Translations under genes and position numbers: made by a program | Assembly: GCA_964019165.1 (NCBI GenBank) | Contig: OZ025270.1 | Coordinates: 11,627,150 to 11,691,149 of the forward strand | Source: Mastigias papua | Lineage: Eukaryota; Cnidaria; Scyphozoa; Rhizostomeae; Mastigiidae | Direction: 5' to 3' | Length of the DNA stretch: 64,000 nucleotides | In this document: positions 25,399 to 38,869 of the stretch, piece after piece | Numbering within the stretch: position 1 is the first letter of the stretch | How the letters are laid out: every line of letters begins with the position of its first letter | Notes under the pieces: model-generated | The model's input: only the letters and a program-made list of their open reading frames with translations | Databases searched by the model: none | Told to the model about the DNA's origin: nothing

Positions 25399-28132
25399 TA
25401 CAATATGACGACGAAATTGGTATTTACTAATCAACCTAATCTTTTTGTTGATAGTGGTGTTCACCCGACTTTGCACGAGCAGTGTCACCATCAGATAGTG
25501 TATGGAAAACTATCAATCTCCACTGTAAAACAGCCCCTTTACACCAGACGCATCTGGTTTTATGACAAATCTGACACAGCCAATATAAAAAGAAGTATTG
25601 AACTATTTAATTGGCGAAAACATCTAGGTAGCCTTCAATGCCCAAATGAACAAGTGAAACTATTAAATGAGACCTTGCTAAACATCTATTCTAATTTTAT
25701 TCCCAATAAAATCAAAACAATTAGACCTAATGAAGTACCATGGATGACACGAGATATTAAAAACTTCCTAAGGAAAAGAAACCGGATTTATAGGAATGCA
25801 GTTAAGAAGGGCCATCCAATCAAAGAATCCGATAATTTGACAAAATTGATAGCGAATGGAGCGAAGATGATAGAGAATGCAAAAAGAAGTTACTTTACGA
25901 ATGTTGGTAAATCTCTAGCACAGAAGGCTAGTACTAAAGTATACTGGTCACTAATAAATAAAGTCCTAAATAAAAGTAAGATTCCTCCTATACCACCCCT
26001 TTTGGAGAACGGGGTATTTGTGACCGATTTTGCAGAAAAAGCGCAATTATTCAATGATCATTTTGTGCGTCAATGCTCAACAATAGATACTGGTAGCGTC
26101 ATCCCTTCCTTAAACCCAAAGACAACTACAAAAATAGCTGACATCAAGATTGTCCATTATTAGATCACTCAACCCCATTAAAGCTCATGGTTGTGATGAA
26201 ATCTCTGTAAGAATGATTAAGCAAAGTGATTCTGCATTAATTTACCCACTAAAATTGATATTTACAAATTCTATAAGAACTGGTGTATTTCCTGATATCT
26301 GGAAACTTGCAAATGTTGTTCCAGTCCACAAGAAAGACCAAAAAAATCTGTTAAAAAATTATCGTCCTATCTCTTTATTGCCCATTTTTGGGAAAATTTT
26401 TAAGAAACTTGTATACAACTCATTATATACTCATAGTGTCTCTTGCAATCTCTTAAATCCAAATCAATCTGATTTCCGTTCTGGTGATTCTACTATTAAC
26501 CAATTACTGTCCATAACCAATTATATATTCCAGGCCTTTGACTGCAATCCACCTCATGATGTTCGATCAGTATTTCTTGACCTTTCTAAAGCTTTTGATC
26601 GAGTATGGCATGATGGCCTTATCTATAAACTACAACTATACGGTGTTTCTGGTCCACTCCTTACCCTTATTCAAAATTTTCTCACAAATCGCAAACAGAG
26701 AACTGTTTTGAATGGCAAGAGCTTCAATTGGACAGAAATAACAGCAGGGGTGCCTCAAGGATCCATTCTTGGACCATTGTTTTTTCTAATTTATATAAAT
26801 GATTTGACTGACGACTTAAAATGCAATGTTAAACTTTTTGCTGACGATACTTCTATATTTAGAGTAGTTGATAATTCTAATGTAGCAGCTTCAGATCTTA
26901 ATCATGATTTGGAAGCAATTGAGTCGTGGGCTAAAACCTGGAGAATGTCATTTAATCCAGATCCATCCAAGCGAGCTGTTGAACTAAGGTTTTCAACAAG
27001 AAAAGCGCAAGTCCAACACCCTGATATCTTCTTTAATGGCGTGCCAGTAGATAAAGTGACTACACATAAGCATCTAAGTTTAACACTTGATTCAAAGCTT
27101 TCATTTGAAGCTCATATAAAAGCAACCATCTCCAAAGCAAGGAAAAGTATAGGTTTATTGAGAATGCTGTCAAAATACTTACCAAGAAATGCTCTATGTC
27201 AAGTATATAAGTCATATGTGAGATCTCAACTTGATTATGGTGACGTTATTTATCATAACCCCAGCAAAACAAATGACCTCTTTTGCAGAAGTTGCTTGCC
27301 ATGCTGGATGGAAAAACTTGAGTCAGTTCAATACACTGCTGCTTTAGCTATCACTAGTGCTTGGCGGGGAACCTCTCGAGAAAAACTTTATAATGAGCTT
27401 GGATGGGAATCCCTTGATAGCCGAAGATGGTGTAGGCGTTTAACTTTATTTTACAAAATAACCAATAACCTTACACCTGATTACACAAGATACCCAATCC
27501 CACCTCTTCATCAGTCTGAATATTCACTTCGTAATCGGGATGTCATTGGACAACTAAGACCTAGAACGGAGAGGTTCAAATCCAGTTTCTATCCATTCTG
27601 TTTAACTGAATGGAACAAATTGAACCATTTAATTAAGGCCTCATCCACCATTTCAAATTTCAAAGCAAAACTGCTAGTCCTTATTCGCCCCACTGCAAAA
27701 TCTGTCTATGGTATCCATGATCCAGTTGGCTTGTCTTACCTAACCCAATTAAGAGTTAGCTTGAGTAGACTAAATCTTCATAAGTTTAAACACAATTTCA
27801 GAGATGCAATAGATGCGATGTGTCCATCAAATGATGGCATTGAGAGTGAGGAACACTTTTTGCTGCTCTGCCCCTCTCTTGATACCCATAGAAGAAGCCT
27901 TCTCGATAGAATTCTTCCTTTAATAAGACCTCTATGTATTGCTAATCCCTCAAATGAGCTTCTAACGCAGATTTTGTTGTATGGATGTAAGGATTTACCT
28001 GCTGATTCTAATAGGGAGATATTACAGGGATTTCTTTCATACGAGAAACAGGTCGCTTTAATTGAAATAATAACGACGCGAAGAAGGATTTCCCCCAAAA
28101 TCGTTGGTCCATTTAGTACTATTGTATCTTAG
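25399..28132 (+). pseudogene. CR1/Jockey-like LINE, well preserved, 5'-truncated
   Basis: The reading starts inside the end of an AP-endonuclease domain (VFTNQPNLFVDSGVHPTLH at about 25410) and continues through a linker (WMTRDIKNFLRKRNRIYRN) to 26163. A one-base shift near 26150-26160 carries it into a 660-codon frame that ends at 28132. That frame holds the full RT: KNYRPISLLP, LDLSKAFDRVWHD, VPQGSILGP, and an intact FADD catalytic box at about 26838. A C-terminal segment follows with MCPSNDG, EEHFLLLCPS and GCKDLP. Because the endonuclease N-terminus is missing at about 25399, this is a typical 5'-truncated insertion. It keeps RT residues but cannot be autonomous. The 3' UTR carries a CCACTGGGT/ACCCAGTGG hairpin (28355-28388) and ends near an A-run at 28442. 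Confidence 0.9.
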
Positions 28133-28197
28133 CATTATTGTAAATCTGTATCCTCTGTTTTGTGCATTTAGTATGTTAAAAATCATTTTTTTTGTCA

Positions 28198-28341
28198 GGC
28201 TTGCATTCACACTAAGAGCGAATAATGTAGCAAGGTAACTAAATGGTAAAACGTTTTGAAGTGGCTGCTCTGGTATGAAGCCACTACGTTTATCAAATTG
28301 TATAGTGATTTCGCAAATTCGCTCTTAGTGTGAATTGCGCC
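28198..28341. mobile_element. small TIR element (MITE) in the LINE 3' UTR
   Basis: ATTCACACTAAGAGCGAA at about 28205-28222 reappears inverted at about 28318-28335, and the outer bases GGC/GCC extend the match. The interior includes a smaller AGTGGCT/AGCCACT stem. No coding capacity and no clear target duplication. Confidence 0.6.
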
Positions 28342-28984
28342 TTCTATGTAATGGCCACTGGGTATGACATTGATATTGCACCCAGTGGTATCGTTTTGTT
28401 CTTGTATTAGTAGTGTTGTATTGTATCAAGAAAGTGCATAGAAAAAAAAAATTGGCGTGGCCCCAATGATTGAAGGGGTTGCATATATTTCTAAGGGCTT
28501 TGAGTTCAATTTTTCTCCAAATTGGATGAGTCTATAAATACAACACATTCATGAGCTGTCTATTTCTCCGCAGCACAAAATTCTTCTTCTCAGCCAGCTA
28601 TTGTAAGTTAAAAATTGTCAGAAATTGTAAATCTTGCTTATTTCCGACAGAAATTCTGTCTGGATTGTGAGAGGCCCCAACAACCCTAAACACGGCCCTA
28701 AAAATACCTAGAACAGAGAGAACAGTACGACAGAAATTGCTTTAAGGAATTCCCTCAATCCCGACACCATCGTTAACTGTGCAACGGTGTAGGCTAACAG
28801 GTCCGTTGCGAATGGGGCATTGGAGCGCCACACCCAATTTGAAAACGCTTCATCTGCAAAACTTTCGTGTTTATCGGCAATCCTATGATTTTTCACTGAG
28901 AAATGCGGTTTGTCGGTACATATTGCAATTGTCATCGGCAATAAATATATAATGCATTTTTCATAGCAAGCGTTTAGAAGAGTG

Positions 28985-29095
28985 TGGGCTGCGCTTTCAG
29001 AAACTACCCCAAGTTCTTGGATCCCACGCCTATATCGTCGGCAAATGTCTATGTCACGCTTCCCCCAAAACAAATCATCTCCTGCACGGCTTTGT
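28985..29095. repeat. dispersed repeat, copy A of three
   Basis: About 110 bp here, at 44328-44450 and at 62150-62265 can be aligned in the same orientation. All three carry a RN(Y/H)-type codon block on the plus strand; copies A and C share a GACG-ATAGG-GTGG-AT core on the minus strand. The 160-codon minus-strand frame covering this copy (29190-28708) is not preserved in the others. I do not know what the repeat is; it could be a DNA-transposon relic or a structured RNA gene family. Confidence 0.5.
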
Positions 29096-29106
29096 ATGCT
29101 TGCATA

Positions 29107-29683
29107 CAGTATTTCTTCGATTATAAGCCGTGGCCTACATTGTTTGTTTGGAAGGTTTTGTTGCGGCTTGCAATCAAGGGTGGCTTGCAATCAAGGGCGG
29201 ATTATAATCAAGGGCGGCTTTCATTTTTTTTATCCGAGTAGTCAAACCATCATAACATTTCACTTATATCATGAAAAATCCTTCGATATTTGTGGCATAA
29301 CAGTGGATGACCCAACAAACCTCTCCTGCTACCTTAAAAGCTAGATGACGAAGAAACATTCCTAGGCGGAGAGGAAGAAATACCCGTGAATGACATTGAA
29401 GACATGGACGATGCCATGCTTGACAATATTTTTGTTGGTTAGGCTATTTAGTTGAAGCCTTAAAAGCTTTTATATCTCAAAAAGGTGTTTGAGTTGAAGT
29501 ACTGAATACTATGATCTCTGTTTCCGTTTCTTTTCTACAGTAATATCTCTGCATTCCGTTACGATTTTCGTGGATGCAGCTTTAAATCGAGGGCGGCTTA
29601 TATTTTTCTCTGAGCGTCATTTAATGCGTCTTATAATCAAGGGTAGCTTATAAACAAAAGCGGCTTATAATCGAGAAAAACGG
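29107..29683. mobile_element. pogo-like TIR element with transposase tail remnant
   Basis: The left end reads CAGTATTTCTTCGATTATAAG after TA. The right end is the complement of CCGTTTTTCTCGATTATAAG. GGCGGCTTATAATC-type repeats occur inside both ends. The plus strand between them holds KSFDICGITVDD and an acidic tail (about 29260-29440: EETFLGGEEEIPVNDIED, ending DNIFVG), like the end of a pogo/Tigger DDE transposase (SFK-CGI plus acidic C-terminus). The TA duplication is clear only on the left. Confidence 0.55.
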
Positions 29684-29960
29684 CAATTCATATTGAACAA
29701 AGAAGCTAACCATTTAGTCTAGTCACTAATTCTCACGAAGTCCTGCATATACAACTAGACAAAAATAATTGGGTATAATTTGCTGCTTCTGGTTGTTTTG
29801 TGTCAAATTGTCTAGTTTCTAAGTTCTTCAAAGAAAGCACTTTCATACATCCTACAATTTTGGGAGGTAAAGAAGGGCCACACTTCTAATTGGGAGGGCA
29901 GAAGGCCGACAAATTACCTCCTGTTGATAGTGCATTAAATGCAATGTTTTGATAGAAATA

Positions 29961-30597
29961 CCGTATTTCCTCGAAAAAGCGCCCAGGGCGCTCAGTTAAA
30001 AGTCAGCCTTCGAGAGGAGGCAGTCATTCGAAGGGGGCACTTATTTACAAATCTGCTTCCTTGGGGGGCGCTCATTTGATTTCGCAGACATACAGACACA
30101 ATCTTTCCTAAAAATTGTGGGTAGACACATAAACACAACATATGAAGAGATAGGAAATACAAGGAAATGGGAATCAGTCAGAAAACCACATGAAAATGAA
30201 AAGCTTGCAAAGCAATATAAAGGAAAGGGTTACTACAAAATATCAATTTCGTCCTCTTCGTCCATATCTATTACCTTGGATTCTGGTGTAGCATCAGCAA
30301 TATCCTGTTATGAAACTGGCCTTTCAAATGGACTCAACTCTGGTTCACTCGAAATTTCTTTGAATATGTCCAGACCGGCATGGCTTTCTTTCAGGCAATA
30401 GATCAAGCAGTCTTCACATGTTTGATTCGAATGGTTTGGTTTGTCTTGTTTTCATTCTTTTCTTTATCGCTCGCAAATCGTTACTAAAGGGGGGCGCTCA
30501 TTCGAGGGGGAGTTTATTTAAAAATATTTATTTTAGGGAAGGCGTTCATTCGAGAGGGGTGCTCTTTCAAGGGGAGTCGCTCTTTCGAGGAATACGG
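29961..30597. mobile_element. pogo-like TIR element, TA target duplication
   Basis: The ends are CCGTATTTCCTCGAAAAAGC at 29961 and the complement of CCGTATTCCTCGAAAGAGCG ending at 30597, flanked by TA on both sides (29959-29960, 30598-30599). G-rich GGGGGCGCTCATTCGAG-like repeats sit inside each end. Internally the minus strand reads an acidic tail (VIDMDEEDEIDIL), again suggestive of a transposase C-terminus. Tc1/mariner-pogo membership is inferred from TA targeting and the similarity to 29107 and 50290. Confidence 0.65.
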
Positions 30598-31136
30598 TAT
30601 TTCAATACATACACATATTTCAGCCCACAATTGATTAACATGGCCCAGTTGGACATGACCTTGAAGAGCACAAAGGAAGTCTTAGACCAATATTAAGCTT
30701 GAACAATCAACCAGAACATCAACAGCAAGTGACAGTGGCAACTTTTTACAATGCCCCATTCAAGGGCATAGTGAACAACAGCACTAATATTATTCATGAA
30801 ATGAGAGGCTCTTGCACTACAAGTGACCAGGTGCCACATTCCTTAACCTCAAAGTCAGTTACGTAGCTTAGGCCAGGCCAAATTTGAAGTAAGGTTAATT
30901 AAAAAAAAAACAAATCTCCACTACAAACAATCGTTAATTGGCCTAAGCGCTTTCTTCACTCGTAACCTGCTTAGCACCATACTCTCACTTTCATTTCTAG
31001 AAATCAGTTCCAACACAATACTTTCCTTCACTTAAATGACAGCATCTATTCTCCATTCTCCATTTGTAGCGGAATGAAAACATGCCTTGTGCGCGTGCGC
31101 ATAGAATCCCTCTCTGGGAAGCTCTAAAGCTCTAAA

Positions 31137-32225
31137 GTTTCTATGTATGCTGATGATACAAGTATTTATCATTCTTCTAAGAACATTACGCAGTTAAATA
31201 CAGCTTTAAATGAAGAACTTCGGAGGCTCGACAGGTGGTTGAAGGGGAATAAGTTATCTTTTAATGTAGCTAAAACTCGCTCCTTGTTAATAACCACGAA
31301 ACAAAAGAAGAAGTGTCTCATGGCTTCGAACCAAGCCTTTCAACCTTCTATTCGTGAGGAACATATAGAAGTTATATGCAACACTAAGTATCTAGGTGTT
31401 CAAATAGACGAAAATCTGACATGGAAGAATCAGATAAAATCAGTCACTGAGAAAGCTTCTCGTGCAATTGGCTTTCTAAAATATGCCAAGCAGTTTCTCC
31501 CCGAGACAATTGTAAAAACTCTTTATACTAGCATCGTTGAGCCTCACTTCCAATACTGCTGCTCTGTTTGGGGCTGTTGCAATTCCACGGACATCTTACA
31601 ATTGCAGAAGCTCCAAAACAGAGCAGCACGCATCGTGACCAATAGTCCTTTTGATGCTTCAAGCAAACCTCTGATCCAAAGCTTAGGTTGGAAAACAATT
31701 GAAGAGTTGATTGATAGACAAGTAAATCTAACAGTCTTTAAATGCTTAAACAGCACTGCTCCCAAATACCTTTGCGATATCTTTACTAAAAACACTGTTT
31801 ATGCCACACGTAGTCTTCGAAATACAAATACTGACTTGCGGCTGCCGTTAAAAAGCTCTGCTAACGGTCAGAAGTGTTTTTCATTCAGAGGTGCGAAATG
31901 TTGGAATGGTCTTTCAACCGAGGCCAAACAAACTACTTCAATTAAAGCCTTTAAGTGCCTAATTTAGCCTAGATCAGTGCATTTACCTTTTACACAGAAA
32001 TATATCTACAGACTATCCTGATCCTTTTAAATAGTGTATTTTTGTTTTTTTTTAGATTTGAGATTTGTAATTAGGTAATTAGATTTTTAAAAATTGTTAT
32101 TAGGTTTTTTGATATGTAATTTATTTATTTAGTGTAGACGGAGGGCCCCTTGCAAATCAGTGACTACTGAAGGGCCACCCTCCTTAAAAATTTGAAATGA
32201 AATGAATGAAAATGAAATGAAATGA
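31137..32225 (+). pseudogene. CR1/L2-like LINE, 5'-truncated at the RT active site
   Basis: The frame opens exactly at the catalytic YADD (about 31146) and runs 274 codons to 31967 without a break. It has the RT thumb and C-terminal domain: LDRWLKGNKLSFNVAKT, YLGVQIDENLTWKNQI, KLQNRAARIVT, and FRGAKCWNGLS near the end. The 3' UTR runs to about 32193 and ends in a GAAATGAAATGAATG-type simple repeat (to about 32225), a tail style of CR1/L2 LINEs. It is a dead 5'-truncated copy, but the intact C-terminal frame suggests fairly recent insertion. From 32226 to 33256 I see no gene. Confidence 0.87.
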
Positions 32226-33256
32226 CAACGAGAGTTGAGTTTCGCCCCTTTCTGAGACTAAATTAGTCTTTCCATGTAAACACTCCAAAGGCTTTGACCA
32301 GATACAGAGTGCAACTCAGATCGGGGCGAACATTCAAACCGGTTTGAGTTTCTCATGTAAACGGGCCTTCACTGACCTAGATTCTGTCAAAGGCTACCAA
32401 GCAGTATTGCATTTCAAAGTAAGGTTTAAAGAGGATAGCGTAAAAAACGTCTCATCAGTTTTCTCTCCGGCTGTGCCTCTTCAAGTGATCCAATCGGAAC
32501 CATTCTAAAATATTCTTCTTCCATTTTTTATGGACTGTATATAAATAACGTAGATGCATACATACATTCAACTACTAAGGCGTTTCTACACAGACCTTCA
32601 TCCACAGTCTAATGAAGGCTTGTGCCGAACTGTTTTAAACGTTGAAGTTTTGCTTGAGTCTCAATTTATCATTATAAATAATTTCTTAGTGGTTGTAGCT
32701 TTGTTGAGCGTTTACACATATATACATATATTGAAAACATTCTTCTCACTGACCTGAAAATGATTTGCACGCTATCTGGTTACTTAAAACCAAGAACAGT
32801 ATTCCTACTGCTAGTATGCTCCGATCCATCTCCATTGCCCTCTGCAATGCTGCAAAATGCTGGGCAGCTTTTTAGAACCCCAACTTTTAACACCTAAAAT
32901 AGTCTGCGTGGGCTGATGTGTGTCAGTGAATTGTAGGTATATTGCCAAAGATTTCTGATTAGTTCACTAAGCAGAATGTTGTTCTGAATGGAAAACAGAG
33001 ATTTGCAAAGGTTAAAACTACACACTTCATTTATCTAAAACTGAGCATGTCGCTAAGCTTAAACAATAAACATTTCATGGAGGATTGATTTTAATTCTTC
33101 TGTTTGTGTCGTGTTGAGTAATCTCAGAATCCAGAACTCAAATGCTTGTTATGCTGCAAAGAAAGGATGAATATAGCAATATTTATCTATCATGGTATGG
33201 TCCCATTGTCTGCGATTTTTCTATGATATAATAATGAAAAGAGGTATGAGGGCATT

Positions 33257-33361
33257 TAACTAGAATAGGGTGAGTGCTTAGGCGTAGGAGGACGGGTGGC
33301 ATCATGCCCCCGTATAAATTTACATTCCTCCTACACCTATGTACACACCCTATTCTAGTTA
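33257..33361. mobile_element. 105-bp palindromic MITE
   Basis: 36-bp inverted arms (33257-33292 and 33326-33361) begin TAACTAGAATAGGGTG and differ at only a few positions, with 33 bases between. The outer 16 bp are identical. No coding capacity. From 33362 to 34740 I recognise only a hAT-like tip GTGGTTCCCAAACTGGG at about 34151, without a partner. Confidence 0.85.
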
Positions 33362-34752
33362 GACTAGTATGCAGCTGAGCCGGACTGGGGGGGGGCATGG
33401 ATAAAGCATGTGGTATTAGAAGTCTCAAATAGAGAATCTGCAAAAATGAAACTTGCTAGAACAAATCCTTTCGGTATTAAGAAAACGCCCTTTGTAAACG
33501 TAAAGATGCACCCTGATTGTAGATAGAAGCGGCAGATGAAATCCATGATGTGTGTGTATGAGAGTTGTCAGTAGTTATTATGACAAATTTGGACGAATCT
33601 AACTTGCCACGTGTTCAAAAAGTTGGGAGAATTTAATCCCTAAACTCCCCCATAGCTCTGCCATTGCATGGGTGTCAAATAGAAAGTTGTGCAAGAAGAG
33701 GTACATTTCTACATTGAAGTCAAGAGTGCCAATTGGCAACCATTTATGCAGAGCATTGGGGTAGCGTTCCCTCAAAAACTGGGGGTGTAAAGCAATGCGC
33801 TACCTTAATGAAACCGGTCTTTCCTACTGATAGGGTGCCCGTTTAATGTTACTATTTGTTTCGACATTCAGATCTATGGATCACGAGCAAATTTACACTC
33901 ATTTACAGTGATCAGTGATTACAACTGGGGGTAGATAACGTTATAGTGACATAGGAGGACCCACCATGCTTGGGTCAGATAGAACGGAAATAATTTATCA
34001 AGCAACAATAAAATTAAAGAGGCACTGCATACGATTTACTATGAAGAAAGCATAGGGGAAGGGCTATGAAACCATAGGGATATATCTGTTTTATGTATTT
34101 CTGTCAGCCTGAACTGGACTATGTACCAGCAGAATTTACCGAGGTGCACACTAGGGGAGTGGTTCCCAAACTGGGATCCATGGTCTCTTGGGGAACCAAA
34201 AAGCTTTCAGAGGGACGACGAAGAGCTTATTAGGGGGCACAAGAGGTTGTTGTTGCTTATTCAACTCGTCTTATTAAACTTTATCACTGAAACTGTATCA
34301 CTGTTGTTACTTTTTCCCTGAAAGTATATCTATCAAAACATATTTTTACCCCTGTAAGATACCCTTATTCGAAAACAATGCTGCAGGGGGGTGTCACAAC
34401 TCCCTGGAGGAGCACTTCTTCAGCAAACCCCCCATTTCATCCGTAAGTCCTGTGACTTCTTGCAAACTTATGCAGCACGTCGGTAGATAGTTCGACTTAT
34501 ATAATTATCCTAAATGGATATCTAACATACGGTCGGCAATATTAGAAGTGTTTTTGAAAGTTTCGGTTTGTAAATCTTCGTAGATTTATGGCAAGTTCCG
34601 AGCGTCAACTCACAGGATTAGAGTCAAGAAACTACACACTAATATAGTTTTTCTCAAACGTATATCGTGAATAACTGGTAGCCTTCTTCAAGCACTACTT
34701 TATAGCTCTCTATCCAAAAACTAACTTGACCTGGTAATAAGCTATATATACA

Positions 34753-34783
<31 letters not shown>

Positions 34784-34810
34784 AGTAGAAGCAACAGGGT
34801 TTGGAAGAAA

Positions 34811-35683
<873 letters not shown>

Positions 35684-35689
35684 CCGAAT

Positions 35690-35947
35690 AAACATACATT
35701 GGTTCCTAGTTCGCATGCCGAATGTACAGATTATGCATTATGTTAATTAAGTACATAATGGATCTGGGAAGCATAACTGAGAATTATCTTCCGAAATACG
35801 TAAACAAGCTAAATGCGTGCACTAATGTAAACAGTAATCGGAAGTAAACTAGCGAATAAATACGCATGCAAGCAAGAACAAAACAGAATGCATGGAACGG
35901 AAGATAATATGACTAGGAGGCTGAGCGTGCGCGACTAGCAGTATTAC
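35690..35947 (-). mobile_element. probable 3' LTR of the Ty3/gypsy element
   Basis: On the minus strand the gypsy coding region ends, then CCCCGGGAGGCA (polypurine-tract-like) is followed by TGTAATACTGCTAG, a TG start suited to an LTR, and about 250 bases to the (TA)n tract. No matching 5' LTR is found near 42.9-44.3 kb, so the boundary is inferred. The two overlapping minus-strand frames at 35849-36147 partly cover this and the integrase tail. Confidence 0.4.
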
Positions 35948-36149
35948 ATGCCTCCCGGGGTAGGAAGGAAAGAATCGCCCACGATTCTTAGGGCATAATG
36001 CGAGCTGAGGTACGAGCCAGCGAACTTTCTTACTGAAAGATAAAGATTCAAATTCTTTTGAGTGATCACTGCAATGTAAGTTAGATAAAGGTTCCCAAAA
36101 TGGTTCCATATCTGGATCTTCTCATTGAACAAGATAATAAGTACCACGT

Positions 36150-36565
36150 CTACTTGATCGGTTTTTAAAAACTCTCTTGCCTTGACAGCAAACTCGGCTG
36201 GATCAAGATCGCTTTCGTCGTCATCTGTAAGTTTCGCATCAGGAACAGTAACACCTAAAAAGTCAGAATCTGGTTTGTTTTCACCTGCAAAAGAAGGCTT
36301 TAACCTGTTGACATGAACGGTCTGAGCATATATACGGTAGAGACCTTACCAGTTATGAGTAAGTTTAGAAGAAATTCCTTCCCTATTGTTCGGAGTGTAC
36401 AACCACACTGGTTGCCCTATTTTGCAAGACAGTTCCTTCGTTGTTTTGTCATACTCCTCTTTTTGTCGTTGCTGAGCAAGTTGGATGTTTCATGTGCCAA
36501 TTAACGTGCTTCTAACAGTCTTTCAGCTAGGATATCTCCTTAGTCGTCATTGACTTACCACGACA
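36150..36565 (-). pseudogene. Ty3/gypsy integrase C-terminal part
   Basis: Minus-strand blocks read KPDSDFLGVTVPDAKLTDDD, ESDLDPAEFAVKAREFL, and upstream GNQCGCTLRTIGKEF (like the IGQPVWLYTP-NRKG segment after the integrase core). This is the C-terminal end of a gypsy polyprotein. It is separated from the integrase core (from 37790) by an inserted plus-strand LINE. Confidence 0.6.
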
Positions 36566-36574
36566 CACCCTCAA

Positions 36575-37780
36575 CGAAATATACAAACTGTATGTCCGGC
36601 CACACTTGGATTTATGGTGACATTATATATCACATCCCCCATAACATGTGTGAATTTAGTCATTGAGTTAAACTAACCAATCAAATGGAGAAGCTCGAGG
36701 CTGTTCAATATTCTGCTACACTAGCAGTAGCTGGCGCTTGGAAGGGCACATCGCGTGACAAATATATGAAGAGCTTGGCTGGAGTCTCTCGACCTCCGTC
36801 GGTGGAGTAGACGTCTTGTTCTCTTTTATAAGATTATCAACCATTTATCTCCGGATTACACAAGAAGTCCTATACCTCAACGTCAGGGGTCAAACGATAG
36901 TCTGCGAAGGTGAGCTACAATATGGCAGATACTTGCGAGAACAGAGAGATTCAAATCAACTTTCTACCCAAACTCCTTGTCAGAATGGGGAAAACTTGAC
37001 CCTGAAATTCGTGAATCACGCTCAGTGAATGTTTTCAAGAAACAGCTACTAGGATTCATTCGCCCAACCTCTAAATTAGTTTACACCATTCACGATCTAA
37101 AACGTCTATCTATTATAACGCAGCTACGCGTTGGACTCAGTAAGCTAAATTTTCACAAATCAACAAATTCAAACTTGTGCCTGATTAATGATGGTATTGA
37201 GGATAAGGAACACTTTTTGCTGATCTGCCGTGCCAATGATATACACAGACGAGATCTTCTCGACAGAGTAGATGCGATATTTCGTCCTAATGGCCTATCA
37301 AACCCTCCAAACAATGAACTATTGCAAATACTCCTTTATGGCCAAGAAAAGTTACCTTTCGATTCAAATACAAACATTCTTGAGGCAATATTAAAATATA
37401 TTCAGGCCTCAGAACGGTTCCAATACGTTACTAACTCTCTCATGTAAATCCTTCTTTTTGTGTAAATTAGTTTTTCTTTATGATTGGAGGGGTGTCGCCC
37501 ATCATGCCTGTGCGCCAACTTGGCAGATTAGCAGGAACTTATGTACACTTGCTTTCTCCTTTGATAGCTCTTCGTGGGGTTTAATTCAAACTTGCGGCGC
37601 TATGGGCACTACGGGCAACACCACTCTAATTACTTTTGTAGCTTAATATTTTTGTAACAATTCTGTAATACTTGTGTCTCTACATTAAGTCTAAATCTTA
37701 GGGTTGCTATGTGTTTCCATGCTCCCTTTCCTTTTGTAATGTAAGTGTTTGCTATTGTAAATTTTATGAGAAGAAAAAAA
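36575..37780 (+). pseudogene. 5'-truncated LINE, same family as 25.4-28.1 kb, inside gypsy
   Basis: Plus-strand blocks YKLYVRPHLD(L/Y), NQMEKLEAVQYSATLAVAGAW and DKYMKSLAWSL (frame-shifted LYEELGW) lead into a 156-codon frame (36977-37447) with FIRPTSKLVYTIHDLKRLS, DGIEDKEHFLLICRANDIHR and LLYGQEKLP. Block for block this matches the C-terminus of the 25.4-kb LINE, at clearly lower identity. About 330 bases of 3' UTR end in an A-rich run near 37780. Three frameshifts occur upstream. Confidence 0.85.
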
Positions 37781-37789
37781 GTTATGAAA

Positions 37790-38840
37790 AACCTCTTGTG
37801 CTTTGAGAAGAGAAACGTCAATAGGAAGACGTGGATCTTTCCCACATAAAAGATATAATGGTGAATCGTTAGTGCTAGATTATACGGCGGTCTCGTAGGC
37901 GAATAAAGCGTATGGGATGAAGAGGTCCCAATCCCCTTGGTGTTCAGATACGTACATGGCTATGCTGGTTGTAAATGTATGATACAAAACGTTCCACAAG
38001 ACCGTCACATTGTGGAAGGTAGCTCGTTGTATTTACCTTAGAAGTGATAAACATCTGACATACACCCTTTACTACTTTGGCCAAAAAGTTTTTTCCCCTA
38101 TCGGATAATAATTTTTGAGGTGCTGAACGACGGCACAAGATTTCCTCAACAAACAATTTAGCTGTGGTTGCAACATCGGCGTTCTACACAGCAAATGCTT
38201 CAGTCCATTTGGTGAAAAAGTCCGTGAAAATTACTACGTACTTGTTCCCACGTTCTGAAGTAGGGAATGTACCTAAACATCTATGGCCACACGATCGAAA
38301 GGACCCTCAACCGGAATTGGTTTTAGCGGTGCTTTTGCTAAGTTCCTAGGTGTTTTCTTACTGGAACAGTCTACACACGAGGCACACCATTTCTCTATCT
38401 CAGAATACATGCTTGCCCAAAAAAAAACGATGGCGAATTTTTAAATAGGTTTTGATAAGTGATAGATGGCCAGAAGTTACTTCCTCGTGAAGTGATAGCA
38501 TGACTTCGTCTTTAAGAGACCCTGGGGTAACCAATTGCCTACGGACTGTATTCCTCGAACGTGATCTACCTCTATCTAAATGGTACAATACACCTTCCTC
38601 CAGGATATAGTCTTCAATAATAGCCATCAAACGACGCACAGAAATGGAATCAATAGGCACATTCCCCTTTCTAAATAGTTAATGATATCCTCTAAAGATG
38701 GATCTTTGTGCTGAAGTTCCTTAACATGTTTTAGCTGGAAACCTGGTGAATCAACAGCACATACAGTAGTGTCAATTTCTATCTTACGAGATTCCGAACA
38801 TAGCATTGAATTTGGCATCCTTGATAAAGCGTCGACATTA
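37790..38840 (-). pseudogene. Ty3/gypsy integrase zinc finger and core (decayed)
   Basis: From 38660 downward the minus strand reads RQLVTPGSLKDEVMLSLHEE and TSGHLSLIKTYLKIRHRFF (HHCC finger histidines). Then come a WCASC-like pair, KYVVIFTDFFTKWTEAFAV with an in-frame stop (about 38190), LFVEEILCRRSAPQKLLSDR with GKNFLAK (second Asp region), and TSYLPQCDGLVERF (the catalytic Glu region, present as LVERF). The tether to RNase H lies at 38640-38820 (LKHVKELQHKDPSLEDI). Stops and a frameshift make it inactive. Confidence 0.75.
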
Positions 38841-38869
38841 GTGCGTGATTTACCTGATCTATGCTTTGC

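Noticed and set aside
28708..29190. 160-codon minus-strand frame
   Set aside because: It overlaps a dispersed repeat whose other copies do not keep the frame, and the right end enters a pogo-like TIR; a host gene is not supported.
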